Shown: in pieces, positions 1 through 14,555 of the stretch | Numbering within the stretch: position 1 is the first letter of the stretch | How the letters are laid out: every line of letters starts with the position of its first letter | Source: Eudromia elegans | Lineage: Eukaryota > Chordata > Aves > Tinamiformes > Tinamidae | Reading direction: 5' to 3' | DNA: 64,000 nt | NCBI GenBank assembly: GCA_003342815.1 | Contig: PTEX01000485.1 | Coordinates: forward strand, 1 to 64,000 | The notes under the pieces: model-generated | What the model was told of the DNA's origin: nothing | What the model saw: only the letters and a program-made list of their open reading frames with translations | Database searches by the model: none | Program-made: the position numbers and the translations under genes

Positions 1-385
1 AAAGAAGGTCACAAAGAGAATACATGTCAGAATACAGGTTGCATAATTTAAGGTACTTGTCCAGGCATTCTTGCCTCATGTTTACACTATTTTATCCTCA
101 GGACAGGATAACCCAATCTGTTATGCAGAATTATGTATGTTTCTTATACTGTTAATGAAGACAATGACCTTTGGCAAACAGTCTAACTGCCTCATTTTTT
201 AGGTTGTTTCTTTGATCAAAATGCAAAGTTACTTTAAGTGTTCAGGGTCCAAAAAGATTCAATTTCTTTAAGTCTGCTTAGCAGTTAAATTCTATTTCTG
301 TCCCTAAATATAATGCAAAATGTAGGTAATAGTACCTAACATGCTGCAGATAGTCTAAGTGGTTAGAATTTTCCTAAGGAAATCT

Positions 386-405
386 TAGGGATCTTTGGAT
401 CCCTA
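386..405. repeat. Short inverted repeat (8-bp arms, 4-nt loop)
   Basis: TAGGGATC and GATCCCTA flank TTTG, forming a perfect short stem. The neighbourhood also repeats GGGATCT and CTTAGG in direct orientation, suggesting local slippage. No function is implied. Confidence 0.6.
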
Positions 406-3400
406 GGGATCTTAGGCATAGTTCAGATGCCTACATGCTGAAAAGGCCTTCTAGGTAAAAGCACAGATCTCTCTGGAATAAGCAAGCGCAGCTGATTGCA
501 ATTAAATGGCAAATGAATTTCCAGAACAAAGAGGAAATCCCACGAATTACTCACTCACAAAGCTAGGCAGACCTAGAAGGTCCCCAAAAGGGGATGAATC
601 AGTGTCCCAGTAACTATAGAAACATAAATATCCCCATTTTCTACCATAAAATCAAAGAAAAAAGATTACAGAAACAGTGAATGAAACCATATATTGTGGG
701 CTTTTTGCTCTCCTTTCAGGACTGTTCACTTGGCTGATATGAGCAATAGTTAGTATTCATGACCATCCTTTCAGTAAGTGACAATTTTTTAGTTTCCAAA
801 GACAACAGTACCATGTAAAACAACATCCCTCACATTCTCTTTGCCATTCATCCTCCTCTCTCATTTTCCAAATGTATCACAAAGCAAACAATAAATTCTA
901 CTATGGAAAGAATTTGATGAAACATTCCTTATAATGAGAGCAAGCTACGATTTCCTTCTTTGTTACTCAGACTGACGTGCAGTTATCTGTGGAAACCATC
1001 ACGCTTCATCATTCCTTAGCTCACAGTGCTCTTACGATAAAAGTTTATAGTGCCAGTATTTATATTTTCTGTATCCTGCCCAAAGCTAAATATAACAGAG
1101 AGAAAAGCCATGATTCTATTAGAATGATCTATGTAAAGAATTTCCCTTCTTGGAAGAGTCATATATATCTTTTTAAAAGTTCTTGATGATAATTCTTATT
1201 TAGTAGTGTGTTCACTTAGTTTTCATCTATCAGTATGCAATGTAAGATTTTTTAAGTTACAAAGAGTACACTACAAATGTCTTTGATGATAAAAGGCTTT
1301 CAACTTGCTACACTGTAAAATAATTGGTTAGGCAGCAATACAGATACTGTGCTTTCAGAGTTTGGGACCAACTCTGAGGTTTACTTGTTTGTGATTAACA
1401 GGCCTAATATTTTGTGTCATTTTCTTGCTGACCTCAAACCCTGTTGAAGTTGAAGGATGTTGGATATGTGACTAACCCCACTGGAAGACATTAATATCAA
1501 GTTTTATTAATCCTAGAAACTGAAAATGTCTGTCTGAATTCTGCAGTGTACCCTCTGTATTCAACATCAAGGCAGCTTTCAAAGGAGCAACTGATTCTGC
1601 TCTCAGCAGTGCATTTTGCTTTGACCAGTGGGAAATTATTTCACTAGGATTTAGATGGTGCAGAAATAATTAGTTTAATAAAAAAACCCCAAAAAATCCG
1701 AAAAAGTCTAGTACTTTTTTGCTGAGGTCATATGAAACTTATTATATCAAGTGCTTGTATTTCCTTCTACTTTCTACTACTTTAATGACAACAGTAATGA
1801 GAAAGATATAATGTATTGAATTATAATAGGCCTCACTTATTACAGTATCTTAATTTTGATAATATTTTTACTGGCGAACATTCTATACCATTTTCTTGAT
1901 CATTAATTTCACATAAAGAAAAAAAAGGCACATGTTAAGAGCTGCCCAATCACCATTTGATCAGAAGGACATAAATACTTTTTTTTTTTCACTAGAGGAA
2001 AAAACATCAGTTGCCAGATACATTTTATATTAGTATACATGTGTATCTATGTGTGTGTAAGTATATATGTTATGCTCCTTAGATGATCCTTTACTGATAA
2101 AACACTTTGATCTTTAAAAAAAAAATACATGCAAATTGAGGTTTTTTTCCTTCACTTCAGTGCCAGTTATGCTGAATAACAAGTTAATTTCTGCCTTAAT
2201 GTATGTGACAATTTCAAAAGTTCTTCAGGAAATTATTCTCTCCAGTGTGGTTACCAGTCATTGTGACAGATTTGTGGAATATGTGAAGTGTGTTGCTTTG
2301 TGGAAGGGATATAATATAACCTTTTCCAATTATGAATGATAAAGATGTGCAGATATTTTTAGCTGTCTTTCACTATTAATTGAATCTTCTTTTTTTCTAA
2401 TTAGCCTTCCGTAAGTTAGTGTATTCTGTGGGGAACCATAATGGTAATGTTTTGTTTCAAAGTAGCTTCCTAGAACTGTTAAACAGACTGCACACATCTA
2501 TCTGCCTGTTTGTTATCTAGGGTTGCTGTAAGTTTTGGTCAGTAACTACAGTACACTACAGATGATGTGACAGCCTTGGTTCCTTCTTGTGTTGCTTACT
2601 TTATCTTTCCTTTTGTGGAAAGCAACTATTTAATTAATGTCTATAATACACAAAATTGTGATAATTTGACTTTTAAAAAAATTAACATCGCAATCCAAGA
2701 CATTTGTGTAAGAATGTTTATGTCTATCTATAGTTTATGGAGCTATTGCTGCATCACATACCTTACTTCAAGTATATTTTCATCGAACTCAGTGGTCCTG
2801 TTTCATTGACCAGAAATGTCGTAAGAGAAGCCTGGATCTTAACCAGCCCTGTTCTGTTTCCTGTGTGCTAGGTTCAAACTAAGTCCTCATTATAAGGAAA
2901 ACAAGTGTCTACAAGCCAAATACAAATACAAAAAAAAAAAAACAACCCAAAACCTAACCAAAACAAAACAAAGCGAAAAAAAAACCCATGAACTTGTTTC
3001 TGTTGTCATACCCGTTTTCTCCTCAGTGCTCTGCCATAATCTGTAAGGAATAGCTACAGGGTAGGGTGGGTTGGAATGTAAAACATCCTAAAAGCACTGC
3101 TGATGCTGATGTGGTGAAAAGTAACAGAGTCTTCTTCTTGAGTCACTCTTGACTCATTTTTAGGTCTGTTTCAGGAAGGCACAAAGTGACAGGAGCTATT
3201 GTTTAACAGGAGTCCATTATATTAGGAAATGAAATAAAATGAGAGCAGAATATAAAATGTGGGTAATATAATAGATAAATACACATCTACATAATTATGC
3301 TTTGCCTATCAAAATTATGCTATTGTAATTCTTATCCCATCAAAAGTAACCTTTAGAGGTTCTTTTCTATTTTAAAGTGGTTTTGTTTGACTTTGGCATT

Positions 3401-6400
3401 GTTTTCACCCTGTATTCATTAGTGATATTTCTTGATTGCCAGGTGTGCCTTATCCTTATATCTTTAATTTTGAACACTAGCAAACAAGTTTGATAGACAC
3501 ACATTATCTCACAAATGCTTAGCAGTATCATGCTCAGGAGCTCAAGCACTGCAAGGGAGGTGCATCAGTATTCTGATTATCATCTCATGTTATGGACAGT
3601 TTCATTTCCTGCACAATATTCAGTACAATGATTCAAAATGACTCTAATTGCTTTTATTTAACTGTTTAGTGACAAAAATTATTGAATATCCTAATATCCC
3701 ATTCCTTGATCTGCAGTAAATGAGATTTACAATGATAAAGCTCAAAACAATCACAGAAAGCCTAACTTTCAGTCTCTTACATAAAAACCCTTTATTTTAA
3801 GTACAAATGTACTCAATTTATTTAAATACACAGATTAAATGCCTGAATAACAGTAATGTACGGTCTATTAACTCCGGGAAATTCTGTAATAGAAGGATTT
3901 TCTGGGTTTTCTAGAAAACTTGCTAGTAAGACTCTGAAACACGACATTTCACAAGATTCAGATGTATTCCAGACTGCTGAAACCTTATTTATCTGAGACT
4001 TAAACCCCTAAAATCTTCTTGAATCTCACACAGCAGCTAACATTATGGAACTTCTGTTTCACTAGGTACCTTCTGGTTTAGCTTGAAAATCACTTGTTAG
4101 CTTAAATTTAGTCTGCTTCTTAATAAATGACTGTCCCCAGGAAGGCAGGCATTTGCCTTTTCCCCTAGAACAGTGGAACTACTAAGAGCCCTGCTATTAC
4201 TCTCTTTTTGTACAGCCTAAGGCAGGGACACATGAATTCTACCAATTTTTGTCTGAGAAGCCCAGAAGTTGGGTGAGGTCAAGCATATCAACATTTTCAG
4301 TTTGTCATCTTTACATCGTGGAAGAGTTCTCTGACCCCTCGCCTGATGTGCACTAAAGGGAGTGTTTTTCATCCTTCACCATGAAGCTGAGCTATTACCC
4401 AGCCGGGCATACAAAGGTCATGGGACCAAATGCAATGTAGATAGGTGAAAATCTGATTTCACTGTCAGGCAAGCCTTTTATTTGGAAAGGGAAACCTAGG
4501 ATACAGTTCCAATTAATACCAGGAGATACCAAGATATGGGCAAGGGATAGATCTACAGGGCATTTGATCAGAAATTGGAAAAATTCCAAGAAGTGGGAGA
4601 GCATTGGGATGATGTCCCTCCAATTTATGACAGATGTGTCAAGTAGATTCTGGAGAAATATATACACAATGTGCATTATGTATGCCTACTGGGAGAAATT
4701 TCTGCTTAATATATTCCAGCAAGAGAAGGTGGGTATTTAAAATACTGTTAAAACCTGTAAATTTTGCTAAAAAATATGAGCACTTCAGAAGAGAGAATTT
4801 CTGTGTATGATTTGCTTAGCTCTTTTAGTAATATCTCAATTATATTTTTAATTTATATCTAATTTGACAACTAATCATAATGGCAAGAGTCAAAACATTT
4901 AATTTGTAACTTATGGAGGTAAATGGAGATGGGCTACATTTGCTGCTAGTCTGGGGCACATTTGTTTGACTTGGTTTACTTTTAAGCATCTTTTAATCAA
5001 AGAATAATACTACCAAACAAATAATAGCTGTCAAATTAAGCCACCTGTGATATGGTAGATTTATCACTTTGTTTTTAAATCTTTTTAGGCTCAGTCCTAA
5101 AGAGGGTTAAATGTGAAAGAAGGGAACTTCTTGGTTTGAGTGGACACATTTAATTGTGTTTGTCCTGTTACAGTTTTGAAAAATCTGACACTTAGATAAA
5201 TTCTTTAGAACAATATATTTTCTTGATTAGGAACGCCAAATAACTGATGCTGATAATGAAATAAGTTGTTATCATTTGTGACTTTAGAAATATGTAGAAG
5301 AGCTTGTCATAAGAATGGTACAATAGTTTGGGTTTATGGTTCATAGTTTTGGGAATATTGGATGACACAGCAAGCACTTAGCCTTGTGCTTAAATGCATT
5401 CCTGGGAAGCGATATGCGTTAAACCTGTATATAAATGCTCAGCTGAATTGAAGCCTAAATCTTAAACTCAAGGACCTTCATAGACTAATGTAAGACAATG
5501 CAAGAAAGGAATGTAATAGAACTGATGTACCTGAATGTAATTAAAGGAAGTTGCCAGATACATCTCAGATCAGAGTATCAGTGATCTTAAAAATGTGTTT
5601 GTGCTCTCTGTGCTGATGGGGACTCTGGTTAATGAGCTACCTTGCCTGGTGTCCATCACCTTTAAATCAATTGTTCAGATTGAGGGAACTGAAAATAGGG
5701 ACATTAAACACTGTGAGGGGAAACCTTGATTTTATATATGCAGATTTTAATGTTTAGCGCTAAGATTAACTTTGACCCTCCTTACCTACTTTTTAGCAAT
5801 ATATCATACATATCATGAACTATCACAACAATATACAAGGTGTAACAGAAGGTTATGATGTATAATTATATTCTTAGACTTAGATATACCATTTCACATT
5901 TACATATGATTTGTTTTATGCTAAAAAGATACTTTTTTTTGTCTTTCTCTCCCAGTAAGCAAACAGCTATAAATGTGCTTTGTGAAGTTGTAAATTTTAA
6001 CTTACTGTTTTTGTAAACTTACGGTTTTGTTTATTAAATTCATTTTATCTCTTGTCATGAACATTCATTAGCTTCTATAATAACATGCAATTAACTTTGA
6101 TTTGAAATGAAAATGTGAATATCTAAAAGAATATTTTAGATATGTATCACTGCTAACTACCTCATTCTACTTTGAATGAAAGAATTACTGTAGTAATAGC
6201 TTGCAAAATATCATGCAACAGCGAAGAAATCATGAAGCTGGAGCAGAAAAAGCAAGCAAGCAAGGGAAAATCTGTGTTCAAACTTTATCCAACTGGAGAT
6301 TTACGTTACAGTTGTCTTACTTCTGGAAAAACGGTCTAACAACTTTGCCTGTTATTCAAAATGATGCCCATCTAGTCTGTCTTTGCTGTTGATATAGGCA

Positions 6401-9400
6401 TAGTGGTCGTGACCATGGTTAATCTCTAGGGTTCTTTCAGCCTTTTAAGTGGAAGTGTAGAGTCATTTGAATTATCCCTGGATTACTTTGGATTTAAGAG
6501 AAAAATAGCTAACTGTGATCATGGCTCAGGACACTTGTGACTTAGAATATGTGAATATCAAATTTTGCTATCCAGAAAGTTTTTAGGATGACTAGAGTAG
6601 CATCTGAAAGAATATCTAGACTTGTGAGTAGGCAGAGCTGGATGATAAATGGCATGGCTCATTATGAAGGTCTAAAACGGATACTGGGTTGCTTCAAAGT
6701 AATTTTTTTTCCTCAAAGACTCCCTTGCTCTGGGCTTTGTAATAATAAAGTAATTATTTATTATTGTAAAATAATGAGATTTTCAATCATAAAAGATTCA
6801 CAGTGTAAACAAACAAGAAAGCAGAAACACAAAATGGTAAAGCGATTTCCTTAAAGTCCCACACATTGTCAGTAGGTGAATTAAGGAACAAAAAACATCT
6901 TTTTTTTTTCTGAAATTCAATCTACTGTCCACTCCTTAGATTTCATTGCATATATTATATTGTTATTATTCTATTCAACAGATCATATTGTGAAAGGATG
7001 ATTCTGTATTGCAGAATAGTAATATTAGTAATATTGAGTCATTCCTTTTACTCCCTTTGAAATATAGTTGCACGCATATTAAAAAGCGACGTTCTAATAA
7101 CAGCATAGCTTGGCATTTTGCGTGTCTTTGTGGTAGGATTTTTGCTAATCTTTCTTATTGAAGCAAGGATTATACCTGTCATGCTTTGTGTAGATCAACA
7201 AATACATCCTTGTAATATTGCAGGATCCCTGAGCATTTCTCTCTGTCTCTTGAACTGTGTCAGGCCAGGTTATTTTATTCTTTTGTTCTTGAGACTTTCT
7301 ATTGAGCATGGAATTCCTTGGGTAAGGAAGAACTTTTGTTCAGTAGACATGAATAGTAGAAAAAATCACAGCACCATGAGGAGTTGTGAGAATTTCCAGT
7401 AAGAGTTTGTGAGTATGCCAGTAGAAGAATATTTCTGTGAAAATGGTGATATTAGCAACCTGCAAAACAGGAGAAAATGCAAGAAGTATTTGACATGATG
7501 ATCAAATCATATCAGTGCTGTTCTAGAAAGTCTAACCAAAAATATACTAAGATCTGTAACCTGCCTGTTCCTTTATGTTTGAGAAAAGAATATAAGAAGC
7601 AAAATAATTCTGAAGTCCTTCCTAAATTTATTGTAGCCTCAGGCCATTGGTAAATGAGCCAAAAGGCAGCACCCAGAGATTTCTGCTGCTGCAGCTATTC
7701 TTCCTGAGTTTATATAACAGCTTTTGGAATTCATTTGTACTTTTGGTTTTCACAGTATCCCGTAAGAATAAGGTCCTGTTATGTGCTATGTGAAAATAAT
7801 TAATTTCTGTTACCTTAAGCATGCTCCATGGGGACCTCATTGGGTATCACCCCATGGCACTGTTTATCTTCTTCATGATTTTATGTAACTTTGTTCATTC
7901 CCATCTCTGTCTAGTTCAGCAGTTCGGGTCTGAAGATTTCCAGTCTGTTTAGTCGTGGTGTTGGTTACTACTCTATATTTGTACATTCTTGACCTCCTGT
8001 CTACTCTTTTTCAACCTACTGTATCCCTTCCAAGATGTGAAGTTACAGTATTCATTTACAGTGGTACTTCAAACGTAATCACTTATTCTGTGAAATTATA
8101 GTATTAGCTCATTTCTTCTTTTTCTCTTTCACAGTAATTCTTAATATTCCATTTTCTACAGTAGCCAAGAAACTGACTGAAGCTTTTGGCAAACCAATCA
8201 CAGAGATTCAAATATTCCTTTCTTCGGGAGTAAAAGTTAGTCTGTCAGCACATCTTCATTCTTCACATGTATTCTTTTGCCGAGATGATTCTGAAACTCC
8301 TACAAGTCATGGTCTGTTTTTTAGGTGTTTGGTTGCAAGTCCATTCTAACTTTTTTGTCTATTGGTCATACATTTATATATGTTGAACTAAGGAATTGAA
8401 CTAAGGTTCATACATACATATATTATACTGAGAGTATTCTTAGATTCTCAGTTACCTGCAACTATGAAGACAAGACATGTTTCATGAGCGACTTTATTAA
8501 TTCAAAACCTGCTCCTCAGTCCTTTGTTTCATCACTGTTTTCTAGTTATTTTTGTCCTTTGCTCTGCCATTTTCCTTGAGCATGTCATCTGCAGAGCATT
8601 ACAGTCTTTCCTAGGTGTAGAGGTTATCTCCTAAATTCTGTGAATACTTGTACTCTAGTTTGACCACACTGCTCATAGGACACAACTACTAAGAACTGAT
8701 AATGTTGTTTTAATTAAAAATTACAGCGAGTTTCAGATGAGAAACATGTAGTTCCTGAAGGCATTTTCTGTACAATTTTCAGGCTGAGGCACACCAAAGC
8801 TAATAGCAATAAATCTAAACATTTTTGGCAAGGTATACAGTACAATTTATTGTTGCACTTCAGTAGAGTTCAGTGCAATTTCTTACTTTGCTAATTTAAA
8901 TTAACAGTTTCTTTCCAACCATTCAGAGAACAGAAAACTTTATCTAGATGGAATCTGTCAGAAACTTGACAAACCTGAAAGTCTTCTCACTCTCACCTAC
9001 CAAGACCTCAGTCCATGAAATCTACCAGTCTCAAGAGGTCACCAGGTAGGTATATACCATGGCTCCCAAGCCCAGGGCTTCAGAGTCTGCCCAAACTCAC
9101 ACCTGGGGACAAATTGTTTTTTTACAAGTGTCAACTCTCTGGTAGGACTGCTCCCTAAGCTGCCAAAATTTTACTGTTACAGCATATCAGGTGGTGGTGA
9201 CTGAAAATGTATTTGGAGAAAGCGATTAAAGAAATGAAGACAGGTTTCAAAAACGTGGCACTCGACTGAATTAAATTTGTTCAGTGGCAAGAAAGAAATC
9301 TTTGTCATCATAAGATTTTTGGATATAACTTATTTTGTAAGAAAGATTGCTATCTTATGATTTCATATTTTTGCAAACATATGGATTTGACAGATATTCA

Positions 9401-12297
9401 ATCTTTGTCTAATGCATATATTTCCTTATTCCTTATCCAGAATATTTTGAAAGGTTTAGTAGAAAGGTTTTGTAAGATGCAAAATTATACTTTTTAAACT
9501 TGCTTTACCTACACAAAATAGGAATCTGTTAGAAGGAAAAGTTTAGATATAGGGATATTGATGTGCGAGAGTGTTTTCTGTAGCTGGAATTTACAACTTT
9601 CCCTGAGAAGTGCAACAAATAGTTATTCAAAATCAAAGCAAATCAAGCCTGTTTCTACACATGTTGTTCTACACTCAGATGTGCTAAGCATATTTTATAC
9701 TATTTTTATACTGTAATCTGCATAGAAAAGTTTCTTGCGTTTTTTAAACTTAGTGTTTTTGATTTGACAATTTTCATCATCCCTAATAAAGATGCAACCT
9801 TTAAAGACATTATTTTTACCTTTCTACATCTCAGTTCCTGCCATATTGTTCCTCATATCCTGCCAGCAGTGTCAAACAGTGAAAATCAATTTTATTATAA
9901 AAAAGGAATGGAAAAGAATAAGAATTTGTATTTTCTTTCCATTTACTCCCAGTTTCCTGTTCCCACCATGGGTGGTCCTTGCCATTTTTCTTTTTGTTTA
10001 AATTTAAAACATTATTATATTCCATCTTCATAAAGTCAAGCATATGTTTCTTCTAAAATTCTGCAAACTCTAGAAACCAAACTAACTCATAATTTAATTT
10101 CTTATAGTTAATCTCAGAATTAATTAGACTTGATATCTTAACAGAATACCTGCTGGTTTCTTTGAGTCCCCAGAGGCATACAGGTGTGGAAGTATCTGTA
10201 AAGGTGCACAGAAATTTCTTTCTGAATTGGATTCAGCTATACTTTGAGGCAACACTTGCATCATGATAGAAAGAAATAACATAAACCTTTGAGTTAGTAT
10301 ATCGCAGTAAAAACCTATTTTGAAAATATTTGAGTTGTATATGAAAGTATTTAAAATATATTTAAATACGATTAATACAAAGCCCATTTTTATTTCAGAT
10401 ACATACAATAGTCATAAAAATTCCAGAAACCTGTGTGATACCTAGCCAGTAGAATTTTCCTTCAGGTATCCCATGTGGAAGTTCAAGAGCTCCTCTGGTG
10501 ACTGCATTTCCACATACCTCATGAGACGTAAGCAAACTGTGCTAGCGATTCAACAGCAGGAACACTGACTGCTGACAATTTGCAACGCTTGCAGCTTTTG
10601 ACAGCCTTTGCACTCCAACAGATCAGTATGGAGCGTGTGCAGCTTCTTGGATATCCTGCTATTTTCTAAGAGGGAGATCTGTTGCTGACCTGCCAATAAT
10701 AGGAAATGAAGAGTCAGCACTTGTTCAGTAAAATGCATTATTAGGCTAAGAGGACTTCCTTAGAGAATTCAGGAGGACTTAAAAAGTTCTCTGTCAGTGT
10801 GTAATGAAAAACATGCTAGCATGGTCCAAACCAGAGAGACATCAAGCCATATGGTTTGCAGCCCCCAGAAACTGTAGCGTCAGTAAAGGCTACTCTAGTG
10901 TCCACATCTAAACTGAGGCATCTGTGCTGAGCACCTTGGGTCTTGACTATGGTGCTGACTTCCTACCAGGTAAGCTCTGATTTGTGCCTAATCAACACCA
11001 TTAGGGCCCAACCAGTCAGAAAAAGAAAGGCAAAGAAGTGTTGTGTCTTAGTTTAGCATCGTCCATGACCCTAATATATGTCTGCATATCTGTAGGGGCT
11101 GGGGCTATATAGGAACATTGAGTGCAGTTGTGGTGTTCAATCCTGGCAGGCACTGCCAGCAATAGGAGTGAATCTCTGCAATATTGAGACTGGAAGGAGA
11201 AATGAAAAGGGCATAAGCTTGAAGTCACAAAATAAACAGTGAAGATTTGCATCTTTCTGAAAAGAGCATCAATATTTTGTTTTTGGAGGGAAAATTGTAA
11301 TAATGTGGATAATTTATGCTCTCCAGATGCAGTACTCATTTAAAATTCTTAATTGTGTGTGTACTTTTACCTCATTTTTTTTCATCATGTTAACATTGCT
11401 TTTGTACAACTAAACACATTTCTTAGCCATAATTTCTTTCTATCCATCTGCAACACAGCTGTATTATACTGTCTTTATATCTTCTTATGATAGCAGCCTG
11501 CTTATTGATGGGAAATAAATGTTACATTTCCTGTTCCTGTTCTCAGGTAGCAATATGAAGCATAAAGTTGTTTCCATTAGTGACTGTATCTTTCGGCTAA
11601 AATTACCATGCATTTTTGATGAAATTTTTAAACAAAATGCACAAAATAAAAGTCTTTGAAGAGAAGTGAGACATTGTACCATCAAAAATGAATACTTAAT
11701 GCTCACATAGGAAAGAATAAATTAAAGCTTTGAAGCCCCACCAAGAGGACACACAATACAATGAGTTGTCCCATCCCTGCCTGCTTGCCTACAAGGCGCT
11801 GCAGCTCCAAAACACTGCAGAATCAACAAGTGAATCTAGCTGAGCAGAGTAGGACCTCTGGCATTTCTCCTGAATGCCAAGAAGTATCAATAAAACAACA
11901 ATGCGCATTTAGATAGTTTTCATCACTCACAGAGATTTCATAGCTTTAATTCCTAACGACATCTAAGTATATTACTATTCTCAAATTTGTTTAAGAATGA
12001 AACCCAGGAACAGAAGCTTGATCTAGTTTTATTAATAGTTACTTGATATGTAGACTTGGTATGTAGGGAGCAAAGAAACAAATATCTTCATCTCTTTTTT
12101 ATCTCTCTTTTATTTAGTTACCTTTTTTATAATACTAACTATTGTTAGGATGAAGATACTCAGAAAACCTACTTTTGAAAGAGGAGCTGATCATGTAGAA
12201 CACCATGAAAGCTATGGGATCATTGGAAGCATGGAACAGCGTCAGATAGTCCTGAAATATTTATATCAACATAGGATACCTGTTATTCTTCATTGCT

Positions 12298-12321
12298 GTT
12301 TTTGTTTGTTTGTTTGTTTTG
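12298..12321. repeat. (TTTG)n microsatellite
   Basis: About five TTTG units in tandem within intronic sequence. Confidence 0.85.
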
Positions 12322-13832
12322 TCATTTCTTAGATTAACAATTGTTTTCTTGTTATGAGTTTATTTGTTCATCTCCTGACAGTTAAGTTTCAAGTTCAGCT
12401 TTAAGGACAACATTGCGTGCATCACCAGAATATCTCTCCCTGCCCTTTCATGTTAGGCCTGCCTAGTTGAAAGATGACTTGTGGTTTCTTTGCAATGCTG
12501 TTATGATATGGGGTTTTTTTTCTAGTATGATTATATTTTGAAAGAGCTGTAACTCGGAAGCTGTATGTGAATACATTTTTCTGCCCATGTTTCTACACAT
12601 AAAATGTTATATTCTTTTTTGTTCTTTTTTTCAAGATTTACATGGCAATATTATTCTTGGGCGTCCCAAGTAAGGGCAATCAAGGACCGTAAGGCCTCAT
12701 GCTACACTAAAGGATTACTTAAAGATCCTGAAACAGTTTAAATTGAAGATAATGTGAATATATTGAGTGAAATTAATATGAATGTACTTGCATAATCTGT
12801 ATGTGTGTATTTGTGTATGTATATAATTTTGAAACAAAACTAAACCAAGAGTAGGACCTTCCTTTAAAGTGTTTTTTGCTCCTTAATGCATTTAAAGTTC
12901 AATACTGAGAAGAATATTTTACTGTCTTATTTGTGTGAAAGCAACCTTTTGTGAGAATGCCTTGAAAAAAAATAGATTCCTTAGGAAAAAAAAAGCAGTA
13001 ATCTTACATGAAGGTGTGAGTTCAGTGTCCAAAATAGTCTAGACCTAAGAATTCACTTCAAAGGAATACTGTGGAAATTGTACCTTAATTCCTAGAGGCA
13101 GCATACTTTCAGACCTGCAGAGCTGAAATCTGTGTGAATTTAATGTTGCTTTTATGATTTTTATAGTTTATCATACCTGTGGGGTTTTCAGAATCACTAT
13201 GATTTCATATTTTATGTGGTAAAAGATGCTGCCTGTTCATTTATGACATGCTTGAAGAATGAAGGTTAATGAGACAGGAGTGAAACTGCAGTCTTTCTGC
13301 ATCTTTCTTTGATTCAGTTGTGTATGTCTCAGCTCAGCTTAGTTCTTTAAAATTTCTGCTCCCTCAAAACAAGCCTGATGAGCATAAGCCTTTCTACCCA
13401 CTCTGTCTGCTCTTTTCCCACATCTGCTCTTTGTCACCCAGGCTGCAGGTAGGTCAGCGATCACCTTACTGCGTGGATAATGGAGGTTGCTGAAGAATTT
13501 GTACAACAGTTTAATTATTATAATGTAATCTTTCATCCTTTTGCATAACACGGAAGTATGAATCCTGTGAATGGGCCAGACAGCCTCTCAATATTCGCTG
13601 GAGTAACGTTCTTCTGAGATGCAATGCAGTTACTCCCAGCTGGTTGTGCAGTTAGCCAGATGTGCTCTTCTGGCCAATAATAATGCCCAGACCAGGCCAG
13701 CTGCTTATCCTGGTTTTACTGATGCTTCCTTTGGTTTACAGCTCTTGTGTTATTGCTGGGTTACCCAAATAGGAAGACAGTTTAACAATTCTACTTTTCC
13801 CAGTGCCCCTGAACATCTTTTCCTTCAGAGTC

Positions 13833-13989
13833 TCCTTCCTTCCTTCCTTCCTTCCTTCCTTCCTTCCTTCCTTCCTTCCTTCCTTCCTTCCTTCCTTCCT
13901 TCCTTCCTTCCTTCCTTCCTTCCTTCCTNNNNNNNNNNNNNNNNNNNNNNNNNNNNNNTCCTTCCTTCCTTCCTTCCTTCCTTCCTTCC
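13833..13989. repeat. (TTCC)n microsatellite with an assembly gap inside
   Basis: There are pure CCTT/TTCC units on both sides of a 30-N gap: about 24 units before it and about 7 after. On the other strand the repeat reads GGAA. The tract is all pyrimidine on + and all purine on -. Open frames through it (Leu-Pro-Ser-Phe or Gly-Arg-Lys-Glu repeats) are artefacts of the 4-bp unit. Confidence 0.97.
13929..13958. other. Assembly gap (30 N)
   Basis: Thirty Ns sit inside the TTCC microsatellite. The true repeat length is unknown, so coordinates beyond this point are only nominal. Confidence 0.99.
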
Positions 13990-14490
13990 ATTTGTAATTG
14001 CAAGGATAAAGCAGTATTTTATTGTTTACAACAGGAAGGTGAGCAAACCAATGTGGCAATGTACATATAGGATCATGTAATATTCAGAGAGAAGGTAAAT
14101 ATAGCAAAACATGAGAGTAAATGTCAGTCAAAGCATTAGGGTCAATAAAAAAGATTTTTGCAAGAATATCAAGGGAAAATTAAGGACTTAAGAGCACGTA
14201 AGCTTATTAATAAATGAGAAGGTAGATTAAATTAATCATTAATGACTCTAAATGGCCAAATGCCTAAGTGATTTTTTAAAAATCCATCTTGTAAAAAAAA
14301 AAAAAAAAGAAAGAAAAAGAGAGTTACAACCTCGACAAGAGTGAGGTGTTGCACTGGGACTCACCCTGATTCTCAAGTACAGTCAGGCTGAAGGAAGGTA
14401 CCTAATTGGAAGGTTGAGATCCACAGTTTGGCCTTTCTGTCCCTTTCATTCTTTAATCATTGTCCTGTGGTTTATTTCCTAGTGTGTATA

Positions 14491-14555
14491 TGTATCCTTT
14501 CTTCAAAATCTTTTCTATGTATCTTTTCTTTTTATCTTTTCTTCAAAATATTTCC
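14491..14555. repeat. Imperfect tandem duplication, about 40-bp period
   Basis: The core TTCTTCAAAAT occurs at about 14499 and again 40 bases later. It is preceded by TGTATC or TTTATC and followed by a T/C-rich run in both copies. This is probably replication slippage in a pyrimidine-rich stretch. Confidence 0.6.

Larger units (their letters stand above)
1..13832. other. GPC5 upstream intron, first part: no gene seen
   Basis: This is AT-rich sequence with stops in all frames. Open frames are all under about 110 codons and none resembles a known protein. Poly(A/T) tracts are common. Visible items are an 8-bp-arm inverted repeat at 386-405, an A-rich low-complexity stretch at about 2930-2990 and a TTTG repeat at 12298-12321. 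I recognise no transposon end, RNA gene or exon. Confidence 0.75.

Noticed and set aside
386-410. TTAGGG-like motif suggesting an interstitial telomere repeat
   Set aside because: Only one unit is present. It is part of a GGGATC inverted repeat.
11016-11339. 107-codon minus-strand frame
   Set aside because: No known motif; the surrounding composition is ordinary intron.
13619-14080. Open frames with Leu-Pro-Ser-Phe or Gly-Arg-Lys-Glu repeats
   Set aside because: They are produced by the TTCC tetranucleotide and the N gap, not by a gene.
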